NCBI GenBank assembly: GCA_031459235.1
Contig: JAVKIY010000005.1
Span: 1 to 64,000, forward strand
DNA from: Fervidifonticultor_A tertius
GTDB lineage: Bacteria; Sysuimicrobiota; Sysuimicrobiia; Sysuimicrobiales; Humicultoraceae
Direction of reading: 5' to 3'
DNA: 64,000 nt
How positions within the stretch are numbered: position 1 is the first letter of the stretch; the number at the start of each line of letters is the position of its first letter. A model generated the notes under the pieces. It had not been told where the DNA came from. It was given only the letters and a program-made list of their open reading frames with translations, and ran no database searches. Below are positions 17,177 through 24,818 of this stretch, piece after piece. A program made the position numbers and the translations under genes.

Positions 17177-18231
17177 CGCTCGATACCGGCGTCCTGCTAC
17201 TGGGCGAGCACTCGCCGACGCGCCTCGCCGCGCTCGCCCAGCTGGCCGAAGCGCTCGGCTACGGCTACGTCTGGTATGCCGACGAACGATTCTTCCGGGA
17301 AGTGTACAGCGGCCTGACCGTCATCGCGACACGCACGTCCCGCGTACGGCTCGGCCCGTGCGTCACCGATCCTTACGCCCGACATCCGGCGCTGACCGCG
17401 ATGGCGATTGCGACGCTCGACGAGATCAGCGGCCACCGCGCCGTCCTCGGTCTCGGCGCCGGCGTCTCCGGCTTCAAAGAGTTGGGCGTCGCGCGCGACC
17501 GGCCGGCCGTCGCGATGCGCGAAACCATCGAGATAGTCCGCGCGCTCCTGCGCGGCGAGCGTGTCGCCTACGACGGCGCGGTGGTTCGCGCAGCCGGGGT
17601 CCGATTGAACTTCGCCCCGCCGCGCGCCGCGGTGCCCATCTTCGTCGCCAGCAACGCGCCCCGCGGGCTGGAGGTCGCCGGCCGCCTCGCCGACGGCGCC
17701 ATCATGCAGGGGTGCGTGGCAGACCGGGCGCTCCGGTACTTCAAGGAACACGTGGCGCGGGGGGCCACGGCCGCGGGCCGGCCGCCGGCCGATGTGGCGC
17801 TCGTGGCACGCATCAACGTCTGTATCGATGACGATCCGCGCGTTGCCAAGGATTTGATGCGGCGATCTATCGCCAACAGCCTGCTCGCGCAACAGCCGGA
17901 CTTCCCCGGGTTCGTCGCCGCGGGCCTCGAGGTCCCGCAGGGGCTCCGCGAGAAGCTCCGCGGCCTGAGCTACGGCTACGGGAACGACGCGCTCGCGCGC
18001 ATCGCTGCCGAGGTCCCCGACGTCTACGTCGACAGTCTCACGCTGGCGGGCACCGCAGACGACGTGGCCGCCGGCGTGGCACGCCTGACCGCAGCCGGCA
18101 TCCGTCAGCTCCTGATGTTCCCGATGGATCCGGCGGGGAAGATCGAGCGCACCATCGAGCGCTTCGCGACCGAGGTCCTCCCGCGTGCCGCGCGCCTGGC
18201 GGGCGGCACGACGGGTCGGATGCTCACCTGA
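17173..18231 (+). CDS. Luciferase-like (LLM class) flavin/F420-dependent oxidoreductase
   Basis: 352 residues of the bacterial luciferase superfamily TIM barrel. GYGYVWYADERFFREVYS near residue 35, VRLGPCVTDPYARHPAL and the GHRAVLGLGAGVSGFKELG block are typical of LLM-class enzymes. VPIFVASNAPRGLEVAGRLADG is the C-terminal phosphate-binding strand-loop. Members use FMNH2 or reduced F420 to oxygenate or reduce small organics; sequence alone does not tell which cofactor. It overlaps the RedY-like gene by ATGA and is 19 bp before the RedY-cupin gene. Oxygenation and ring opening of a heterocycle would fit this operon. Confidence 0.82.
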   Translation: MTLDTGVLLLGEHSPTRLAALAQLAEALGYGYVWYADERFFREVYSGLTVIATRTSRVRLGPCVTDPYARHPALTAMAIATLDEISGHRAVLGLGAGVSGFKELGVARDRPAVAMRETIEIVRALLRGERVAYDGAVVRAAGVRLNFAPPRAAVPIFVASNAPRGLEVAGRLADGAIMQGCVADRALRYFKEHVARGATAAGRPPADVALVARINVCIDDDPRVAKDLMRRSIANSLLAQQPDFPGFVAAGLEVPQGLREKLRGLSYGYGNDALARIAAEVPDVYVDSLTLAGTADDVAAGVARLTAAGIRQLLMFPMDPAGKIERTIERFATEVLPRAARLAGGTTGRMLT

Positions 18232-18250
18232 CCGAGGAGGCCAACGCAAG

Positions 18251-18916
18251 ATGCCGACGCGCTTCGTGCTCGTGGGCCTGCAACCTGGCGTGGATCGGAC
18301 CGCGTACGAAGAGTTCATCCGCGCGTTCGACTACCCGTGCCTCCCGGAGTTGTCGACGATCGTGCACTACCGGACGCACCGGATCGACGGCAGCACCGTC
18401 CAGGGGGCGCCGCTGCCGTACGACTACATCGAGCAGATCGTCGTGACCGATCCGGACGCATACTGGCGAGATCTGGATGCCTCCCCGCGTTTCGCCGAGT
18501 TCAGGCGGCGCAATCCGGCGTTCGTGGCGCATCGGCTGGACTTCTGGGCCGAGGTCGTCCCGCCCGCGCCGATCGCGGACCACGGCCCCCGCGCGAACGG
18601 CGTCGCCCATCGATGGGAGACCATTCCGCCCGACGAGTCCCGACCGGGGCTGAGCCTCCGGAGGCTGGAAGGACAAACGATGACCGCGATGGTGGTGACG
18701 CTGCATCCAGGCATCGTCGTGACCCCGCAGCAACACCGGGAAGAGCAGCTGATCCACATGCTCTCGGGCCGGCTGCGCCTGCGGGTCGGCGGCGAGACCT
18801 GCGAGATCGAGGCGGGCGATGTCGCGCTGGTTCCGTCGCTGGTGCCCCACAGCGGTGAAGCGCTGGGCGCGGGTCCCGCAGTGTACCTGGAAGTGCTCGC
18901 GCGACGAAGCGGGTGA
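18251..18916 (+). CDS. RedY-like domain fused to a cupin domain
   Basis: 221 residues, ATG at 18251 behind GAGGAGG. Residues 1-100 repeat the RedY-like pattern of the 16868 gene (VLVGLQPGVDRTAYEEFI, FDYPCLPELSTIVHYRTH). Residues about 140-215 form a small cupin: HREEQLIHMLSGRLRLRVGG, then EAGDVALVPSLVPHSGE. Cupin metal ligands would be His/Glu in the first motif and His in the second. A fusion of these two domains suggests a bifunctional enzyme or a barrel enzyme with a substrate-sensing or dioxygenase-like half. It is the last enzyme gene before the transporter genes, 21 bp upstream. Confidence 0.62.
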   Translation: MPTRFVLVGLQPGVDRTAYEEFIRAFDYPCLPELSTIVHYRTHRIDGSTVQGAPLPYDYIEQIVVTDPDAYWRDLDASPRFAEFRRRNPAFVAHRLDFWAEVVPPAPIADHGPRANGVAHRWETIPPDESRPGLSLRRLEGQTMTAMVVTLHPGIVVTPQQHREEQLIHMLSGRLRLRVGGETCEIEAGDVALVPSLVPHSGEALGAGPAVYLEVLARRSG

Positions 18917-18937
18917 CCACAGGGGGAGGTGCGTAAG

Positions 18938-20575
18938 ATGGACAGTCGCACGTCGGACGGCATCAAGCGTCGGGAACTGCTGATCCGATCGGCCCATGCC
19001 GCCGCGGGCGTCGGGCTCACCGGGCTCGCGGGGGCAGTCTGGGTTCGGCCGCTTGCGGCCCTGGCCGCGCCAGCCAGGGTCTCCACCCGCCCCCTGGTCT
19101 TCGTTGTGCGTACCGAGACGCTGACCCTCGACCCGCACCAGAATGACTTCATCTACTCGCAAAACGCCCAGCGCCCGGTCTACGAGCCCCTGGTCGACTA
19201 CGCGCCCGACGGCAAGGGTGGCGCGACGATCGTCCCGGTCCTCGCGACAGACTGGCGGGTGTCCAACGACGCCAAGACCTACACGTTCCGACTGCGGCCG
19301 AACGTTCGCTTCACCGACGGGACGCCCTTCGACGCCGCGGCCGCCAAGTGGAACTTCGACCGTCTCAAGGCGGTCAACAAAGGGCCGGCCGCGCGCCTCC
19401 CGGCCATCGACCGGGTCGAGACGCTGGATCGCTTGACCGTACGGGTGCACCTGAGGGCCCCGTTTGCGCCGTTCATCCAGGCCCTGGCCAAAGCGCCGTA
19501 CATGATCAGCCCGGCAGCCCAGAGCCGCGAGAGCGGCGGCGACCTCGCGCAGCGGTGGCTCGACACCAACGCGGTCGGCACCGGGCCGTTCGTGGTCGAC
19601 TCCTGGGTCCGCGGCCAACAGCTCACCTACGCCCGCAATCCGAACTACTGGCGCGGGTGGAGTGGACCGCACGCGGAGCGCGTCACCATTCGACTCGTCC
19701 GCGAGTCGGCGACACAACGCCTGATGCTCGAAACGGGCGAGGCCGACTTGGCCGACGGGATCATCATCACGGACGCCGATGCGATGAAGAAGAACTCTGC
19801 GCTGGTCATCGAGGAGCACAGCACACCGGCGCAGATTCACGTCATGCTCCGAATGCGTGGCGCGATGCTGGACCCCAAGTTTCGTGAAGCGATGCGTGCG
19901 GTGTTTAGCTACACGAGCTTCGTCGGTGGTGTGCTGCTGAACAAAGGCCGGGTGCCGAACGGCCCGATAGCGAAGGGTATCTGGGCGCACGATCCATCAC
20001 TGCCGCAGTACCGCCGCGAGTTGGTACGGGCGCGTCAACTCATTCAGGAAGCCGCGCCGTCACAGCGCTCATTCGTGCTTCAGACGATCTCGCCGTTCTT
20101 CCCCTACTACCCGCAACTCGCACAGATCCTCCAGCAGAACCTCGCGGAAGTCGGGATCTCGCTGACCATCGAAGATCGGTTGGACGCCGCCGGTTTCATC
20201 GGTGCGCTCACGGCCCTCGAGCGTGGCCCGGACATGTACGGCTGGGCGATCAACCCGGCGTACGACGACCCGCACGACATCCTGCACCGCACCTACCACT
20301 CGACGTCCACGCCACCGACCGCCCAAAACTTTACATTCTACAGGAACCCCCGCCTCGACGAACTGATCGATCGTGGGGTGTCCGCGGCGGACCGGGCCAG
20401 CCGGCAGCCGTTCTACAACCAAGCACAACGGCTACTCCGCGAGGACGGCCCCGCGATCTATTGCGCACAGTTCTTCCAAATCTTTGGCCGGCGGAAACCG
20501 CTCCAGGGGTTCGTGTGGCATCCGTTTCTCTTCAACCTGCCGCCGGACTTCTACAACCTGTGGGTCGAAGCGTGA
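18938..20575 (+). CDS. ABC transporter substrate-binding protein, peptide/opine family 5, Tat-exported
   Basis: 545 residues. ATG at 18938 follows GGGGGAGG by 8 bp; the GTG nine bases earlier is less likely. The leader KRRELLI plus a hydrophobic segment (about 15-35) is a twin-arginine signal. The mature protein has the family-5 start (TLDPHQNDFIYSQNAQRPVYE) and TYTFRLRPNVRFTDGTPF, as in DppA/OppA. It would bind a peptide-sized or other organic solute in the periplasm and deliver it to the two permeases that follow. Location behind the hydroxylase and LLM genes suggests it imports the substrate of that pathway. No lipobox cysteine is present. Confidence 0.88.
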   Translation: MDSRTSDGIKRRELLIRSAHAAAGVGLTGLAGAVWVRPLAALAAPARVSTRPLVFVVRTETLTLDPHQNDFIYSQNAQRPVYEPLVDYAPDGKGGATIVPVLATDWRVSNDAKTYTFRLRPNVRFTDGTPFDAAAAKWNFDRLKAVNKGPAARLPAIDRVETLDRLTVRVHLRAPFAPFIQALAKAPYMISPAAQSRESGGDLAQRWLDTNAVGTGPFVVDSWVRGQQLTYARNPNYWRGWSGPHAERVTIRLVRESATQRLMLETGEADLADGIIITDADAMKKNSALVIEEHSTPAQIHVMLRMRGAMLDPKFREAMRAVFSYTSFVGGVLLNKGRVPNGPIAKGIWAHDPSLPQYRRELVRARQLIQEAAPSQRSFVLQTISPFFPYYPQLAQILQQNLAEVGISLTIEDRLDAAGFIGALTALERGPDMYGWAINPAYDDPHDILHRTYHSTSTPPTAQNFTFYRNPRLDELIDRGVSAADRASRQPFYNQAQRLLREDGPAIYCAQFFQIFGRRKPLQGFVWHPFLFNLPPDFYNLWVEA

Positions 20576-20638
20576 CCGACGGGCGTCAGGGTCTCGGAGC
20601 GGCGGCCTCGGCCTCGGGGGCTTGCTGAGCCGCCACGG

Positions 20639-21643
20639 ATGACGCTGTACGTCGCCCGGCGCCTCGTCAGCCTAGGCTTCGTCCTGCTGGGAATGTCCGT
20701 GCTCACGTTCACCCTTTCCCGCGTGATCCCAGCGGATCCGGCCGCCGCCGCGGCGGGATTCCACGCGACCGCGGAACAGGTCGCCCAATACCGCCGCGAG
20801 ATGGGACTCGATCAACCGCTCCACGCGCAGTACCTGCGGTACATGACCGGTATCGTGCTTCACGGGGACCTCGGCCGCTCGATCCTCAATCAACGACCGG
20901 TCGTCGAGGACATCGCGACGTTCCTCCCCGCGAGCCTGGAGCTTGCTATGGTGTCGCTCATCCTGTGCGTCCCGCTCGGCATTGGTCTCGGGACGTACAC
21001 GGCGGTGCGGGCCGGACGCTTCTCGGACGCGGCGACGCGCGGGTTCGCCGTCCTGGGCGTGTCGATGCCGATCTTCATCGTGGCCTTGCTGCTGCAACTC
21101 GTGTTCTACAAAGCGCTACGCTGGTTTCCTTCGGGCGGTCGGCTCGGCAGCGAGTTCGCGCCACCGGAAGCCATCACCGGATTCCTCCTGGTCGACACGC
21201 TGCTGCGCGGCAGCTGGCCGATGTTCGTGAGCGCGGCGCACCACATCGCCCTGCCCGCCGCGACACTCGCGGTCGCCAACCTGGCGGTCATCACGCGGAT
21301 GACCCGCAGCAGCCTCCTGGAGGTGCTCTCGGCCGACTACGTCCGGACGGCGCGCGCGAAGGGCCTGAGTGAGAGCCGCGTCCTGCGGCACGCGCTGAAG
21401 AACAGCCTGATCCCCGTGGTCACGGTCATCGGGCTGCAGTTTGCGTCGATGATCGCCTACGTGTTCTTGGTGGAGCACATCTTCTCGTGGCCCGGCATTG
21501 GCTCGTATGCGGTCCGGGCGATCGTCGGTCTCGACTTTCAACCCATCATGGCGATCACGCTGTTGTTCTCCGTCATCTATGTCGCGGTGAACTTCGCCGT
21601 GGACTTGAGTTACCTGGCGCTCGACCCGCGAATTCGCTACTAA
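20639..21643 (+). CDS. ABC transporter permease, DppB/OppB type
   Basis: 334 residues with about six membrane segments; the first starts at residue 9 and the DppB N-terminal pattern DPAAAAAGFHATAEQVAQYR follows. The cytoplasmic EAA loop lies in ADYVRTARAKGLSESRVLRH (about 238-257), the contact site for the ATPase, and a LVEHIFSWPGIG block follows. It pairs with the DppC-type permease 17 bp downstream and the binding protein 63 bp upstream. ATG follows a short GC-rich gap without a clear ribosome site. Confidence 0.9.
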   Translation: MTLYVARRLVSLGFVLLGMSVLTFTLSRVIPADPAAAAAGFHATAEQVAQYRREMGLDQPLHAQYLRYMTGIVLHGDLGRSILNQRPVVEDIATFLPASLELAMVSLILCVPLGIGLGTYTAVRAGRFSDAATRGFAVLGVSMPIFIVALLLQLVFYKALRWFPSGGRLGSEFAPPEAITGFLLVDTLLRGSWPMFVSAAHHIALPAATLAVANLAVITRMTRSSLLEVLSADYVRTARAKGLSESRVLRHALKNSLIPVVTVIGLQFASMIAYVFLVEHIFSWPGIGSYAVRAIVGLDFQPIMAITLLFSVIYVAVNFAVDLSYLALDPRIRY

Positions 21644-21660
21644 ACCACACGGCGGCAGCG

Positions 21661-22566
21661 ATGCCTGACCATTTGGCCGCAGTGCCCCCTCAGAGCCGGT
21701 GGATGCCGCGTCAAGCGGCGGGGCCCGGGCGGGCGTTTGTGCACAGGATGCGGCGGAACGGCGGGGCGCTCCTCGGCGTGACGCTGCTCGCGATCCTCGG
21801 GGCCGTCGCGGTCCTCTCCTGGGTTGCCACGCCCGCTGACCCCTACACCATTGCCGTCGAACGACGCTTTCAAGGACCGAGCGCCGCGCACCCGTTCGGG
21901 ACCGACGACCTCGGCCGCGACGTGCTCAGTCGGGTGATGGTGGGGACCCGAATCTCCTTCGGCGTCGCGTCGTTCGTGCTGGCGATCGCGAGCGGGCTCG
22001 GCGTACCACTGGGTGTGCTCTCGGGCTATCGAGGCGGCTGGCTGGACGAGATCATCATGCGCGCCAGCGACATCTTCCTGGCGTTTCCGTCGTTCCTGCT
22101 CGCCATGGCCATTGTCGCCGCCCTGGGCTCGAGCCTGACCAACGCCGTGCTGGCGCTGGGGATCGCCTGGTGGCCCCGCTACGCCAGGCTGCTCCGGGGG
22201 CAAGTGCTGTCGGTGAAACAGAGCCTGTACGTGGACGCGGCTCGCGCGGTTGGCGCACGGGACAACCGCGTGCTGGCTCGTCACATCCTTCCGAACTGCG
22301 GGGCCCCGCTGCTCGTGCAACTGGCGACGGACGCCGGCAACGCCATCCTGATCACCGCGAGCCTCAGCTTCGTGGGACTCGGCGCCAAGCCGCCATCGCC
22401 GGAGTGGGGGTTCATGGTCGCCCAGGGTCGACAGTTCCTGCTGACGGCGTGGTGGGTTCCCATCTTCCCGGGCCTGGCCATCGCGACGATGGTGGCCGCG
22501 TTCCTGTTCATGGGCGACGGGCTACGAGACGTGCTCGACCCGCGCCTCCGGGGCAGCTCGACCTAG
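21661..22566 (+). CDS. ABC transporter permease, DppC/OppC type
   Basis: 301 residues from ATG at 21661. A cytoplasmic N-terminus is followed by about six membrane segments. HPFGTDDLGRDVLSRVMVGT (about 79-98) is the hallmark of the DppC subgroup, and YVDAARAVGARDNRVLARHI is the EAA loop. Together with the upstream permease it forms the membrane channel. The operon ends here; the expected DppD/DppF-type ATPases are absent from the window, so energising subunits must be supplied from elsewhere. The next gene is convergent, 24 bp away, with no clear terminator between. Confidence 0.9.
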   Translation: MPDHLAAVPPQSRWMPRQAAGPGRAFVHRMRRNGGALLGVTLLAILGAVAVLSWVATPADPYTIAVERRFQGPSAAHPFGTDDLGRDVLSRVMVGTRISFGVASFVLAIASGLGVPLGVLSGYRGGWLDEIIMRASDIFLAFPSFLLAMAIVAALGSSLTNAVLALGIAWWPRYARLLRGQVLSVKQSLYVDAARAVGARDNRVLARHILPNCGAPLLVQLATDAGNAILITASLSFVGLGAKPPSPEWGFMVAQGRQFLLTAWWVPIFPGLAIATMVAAFLFMGDGLRDVLDPRLRGSST

Positions 22567-22590
22567 ATTGTCGCGTTCGGACTCGCTCCA

Positions 22591-23043
22591 CTAGCCCTTC
22601 TTGCCCCGCGCGGCCACCTCGCGCGCGACTGCCTTGAAGAACTCGCCCGCCATCTGCCGGGCGACGCCGGGGATGAGCCGGTGCCCGACGCTCAGCAGGA
22701 CGCCCGTCACCTGCGCGTCCCCGACGTACCGCACCAGCGTCTGGTCGCCCTGGGCCTCGAGCGTGAGCGCACCGGTGGCCCGGATCGTGCCCGGCCGGCC
22801 ACCGCCCTCGACGATCAGGGTCATGGCTTCGGGCGGCCGCTTGTCGGTGATGCGGACCTTGCCGGCATACGCGCCCCGCACCGGGCCGACCGCGAGCTCG
22901 ATCTCGGCGTCGTAGGCGTCCGGGCCGGTCGGGACCAGCGCTTTGAGCCCGGGCGTGGCGCGGGTGAGCACGGCCGGGTCGTTGAGCGCACGCCAGACCT
23001 GCTCGCGCGTCGCGGGCATCAGGTGCTCGCCTTCGATCTTCAT
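22591..23043 (-). CDS. CoxG-like SRPBCC-family protein (CO dehydrogenase subunit G family)
   Basis: 150 residues from ATG at 23043, with GGAGG 6 bp upstream. The opening EHLMPATREQVWRALNDPAV and TPGLKAL match the CoxG family of START/SRPBCC ligand-binding folds, and VGDAQVTGVLLSVGHRLIPG follows. The C-terminus ends in a basic tail (AARGKKG). CoxG-type proteins bind a hydrophobic ligand such as a quinone and help Mo hydroxylases reach the membrane electron chain. It is not next to any of the three hydroxylase clusters, but sits behind the asparaginase gene with a structured leader. It could serve any of the clusters. Confidence 0.84.
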   Translation of the reverse strand: MKIEGEHLMPATREQVWRALNDPAVLTRATPGLKALVPTGPDAYDAEIELAVGPVRGAYAGKVRITDKRPPEAMTLIVEGGGRPGTIRATGALTLEAQGDQTLVRYVGDAQVTGVLLSVGHRLIPGVARQMAGEFFKAVAREVAARGKKG

Positions 23044-23060
23044 GGCGACCTCCACAAGCC

Positions 23061-23104
23061 ACGCGGCGGAGCCGAAAGCCTGAGGCTTGCAGCACCCGCC
23101 GCGT
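23061..23104 (-). promoter_or_regulatory. Structured leader hairpin before the CoxG-like gene
   Basis: Arms 23061-23069 and 23096-23104 form a perfect 9-bp stem (CCGCCGCGT type), enclosing a smaller AAGCC-TCA-GGCTT hairpin. In the minus-strand RNA a CAAGCC in the inner loop can also pair with GGCTTG directly before the GGAGG ribosome site, so two exclusive folds exist. This could be an attenuator or translational switch, or simply an intergenic processing hairpin after the asparaginase stop at 23118. No known riboswitch class is recognised. Confidence 0.4.
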
Positions 23105-23117
23105 TATTTTCAGTATA

Positions 23118-24095
23118 TCAGAACAGATCGTCGGCCAGGTAGTCCCGCAGCGCCTCGCCGCGCAGCCCGTTGCCCAGCCCGACCGCCAGCCGTAGCCGCG
23201 CCTTGTGACCGGGCAGGTCGTGGACGAAGGCGACCCCGCGGCGTTGCAGGTCGCGGAACGCGCCCTCGTACCCGTAGGCGTCCCACATCGCGCCGGCGTG
23301 GCAGCGGGTCGTCGCCACGACCGCCACCCCGCCGGCGATCGCCTGGTCGATCGCCGGCAGCAGCGCGGGTGGGACCCGGCCGCCGCCGAAGGCCTCGAGC
23401 ACGATGCCGCGCGCGCCCGAGGCCAGGCTGCAGCGGATGAACCGGTCGTCGGCATCCACCGCCAGCCGGATCAAGTCCACGGCGGGTTCCAGGCGATTGG
23501 GCAGCACGCGTCGCGGTACCGGCGCGGTCACGAACGCGATCCGATCGCCGTAGCAGAGGCCGGCCGGCCCGGTCACCGGCGAGCGGTACGTGTCCTCCTT
23601 CTGCCCGTTGGTCTTGGTGACCCAGCGAGCCGAGTGCACCTCCTCGTTGAGCACCACGAGCACGCCGCGGCCGCGCGCGCCCGGCGCAGCCGCGGTGCGG
23701 ATGGCATCGTAGAGGTTCCGGTAGCCGTCGAAGCCGATCTGCGAGGCGTTGCGCATCGCGCCGGTGAAGACGACCGGGACCTCCCCGGGGACCGTGAGGT
23801 GCAGGTAGTACGCCGTCTCCTCCAGCGTGTCGGTGCCGTGCGTCACGACGATCCCGTCGGTGCCGGGACGCGCCGCCAGCGCCGCGACGCGGTCGGCGAG
23901 GTCACGGATCATCGCCAGCGTGACGTGGGCGCCGGGCACGAACGCGAACTCCTCCACCTCGACCGTGGCCACGGCGTCCAGCCCCGGGATCTCGCGCAGC
24001 AGGTCGGCGCCCCGCAGCGCCGGCCGCGCGCCCCGGCCGTCGGTATCGCGCGTGGAGATGGTGCCGCCGGTTGTGACGACCACGATGTGGGGCAT
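23118..24095 (-). CDS. L-asparaginase family amidohydrolase
   Basis: 325 residues, ATG at 24095 with GGAGG 6 bp before it. TTGGTIS supplies the nucleophile Thr12, and VTHGTDTLEETAY supplies Thr88-Asp89 of the second catalytic motif. GAMRNASQIGFDG and LNEEVHSARWVTKTN are also family blocks; the last has the expected catalytic lysine. The enzyme hydrolyses asparagine (or related amides) to aspartate and ammonia. No signal peptide is visible, so it is probably cytoplasmic. It is transcribed toward the CoxG-like gene 74 bp downstream. Confidence 0.9.
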   Translation of the reverse strand: MPHIVVVTTGGTISTRDTDGRGARPALRGADLLREIPGLDAVATVEVEEFAFVPGAHVTLAMIRDLADRVAALAARPGTDGIVVTHGTDTLEETAYYLHLTVPGEVPVVFTGAMRNASQIGFDGYRNLYDAIRTAAAPGARGRGVLVVLNEEVHSARWVTKTNGQKEDTYRSPVTGPAGLCYGDRIAFVTAPVPRRVLPNRLEPAVDLIRLAVDADDRFIRCSLASGARGIVLEAFGGGRVPPALLPAIDQAIAGGVAVVATTRCHAGAMWDAYGYEGAFRDLQRRGVAFVHDLPGHKARLRLAVGLGNGLRGEALRDYLADDLF

Positions 24096-24206
24096 ACTAG
24101 CCTCCGAGGGCCCGCCCCGCGCATCGGGCGCCGGCGGCGGGTGGTACCACACCCTTTGATACGCGGGCGCGGGCGTCCTGCGCCCGCGCGAGCGAGGGGG
24201 TGCGCG

Positions 24207-24794
24207 ATGCGCAGGCGTGTCAGGGTCATCGCGGCGGCGGGGCTGGCGTTCGCCCTGATCGGCGCGCCCGCGCTCGCCCAGCCCGAGGGGCCGGGCAGCG
24301 GGGGCGCGCCCGGGCCGGGCAGCCGGGTGCTCGGAGACGGGTTGATCGTGCCGGGCCAGCGCATCGGCCCGGCGCGGCTCGCCATGACCGTCGAGCAGAT
24401 CATCGCGGCGGTGGGCCGGCCGCCCACGCGCGACGAGTTCCCCGCCGACGGGGTCGTGCTCTACGAGTGGCGCGAGGAAGGCCTGTGGGTCTCACAGGTC
24501 GCGGGCACCGGCCGCATCCGGGTGATCAGCGTCTTTGGCACCTCCGATCGCTACCGCACCGACCGCGGTGTCGTCCTGCTGACGCCACGCGCGCGCATCG
24601 AGGCGGTCTACGGCCGGGGCTTTCGCGCCTACGACTACCCGGCGGAGGGCATCACGCTGCTCCGCTACCACGCGCTCGGGCTGCAGTTCGGCATCGTGAA
24701 CCAGCCGTCCAACCCGACCATCCACGGCCGCGCGTTCCAGATCGGCGTGTTCCGCCCGGGCGACCTGCCGCCGGTGCGGCGGCCGGCGCCCTAG
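24207..24794 (+). CDS. Secreted protein of unknown function
   Basis: 195 residues, ATG at 24207 behind GAGGGGG. A basic N-terminus and hydrophobic stretch ending in APALAQP (about residue 25) form a Sec signal peptide, and a Gly/Pro linker follows. The mature part has two similar motifs: RIGPARLAMTVEQIIAAVGR (about 53-72) and GVVLLTPRARIEAVYGRGFR, both resembling the 'threshold helix' of BamE/SmpA-like lipoprotein repeats. EWREEGLWVS lies between them. I do not recognise a named family. It diverges from the asparaginase gene and converges with the aldehyde dehydrogenase 24 bp away. Confidence 0.7.
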   Translation: MRRRVRVIAAAGLAFALIGAPALAQPEGPGSGGAPGPGSRVLGDGLIVPGQRIGPARLAMTVEQIIAAVGRPPTRDEFPADGVVLYEWREEGLWVSQVAGTGRIRVISVFGTSDRYRTDRGVVLLTPRARIEAVYGRGFRAYDYPAEGITLLRYHALGLQFGIVNQPSNPTIHGRAFQIGVFRPGDLPPVRRPAP

Positions 24795-24818
24795 CGCGGC
24801 GCTGGCGGTCCCTCGTCC

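Noticed and set aside
23061..23104. Molybdenum cofactor, fluoride or TPP riboswitch before the CoxG-like gene or other transporter genes
   Set aside because: The element is far too short for a Moco riboswitch, and I found no fluoride or TPP consensus here or upstream of 38061 and 40231.
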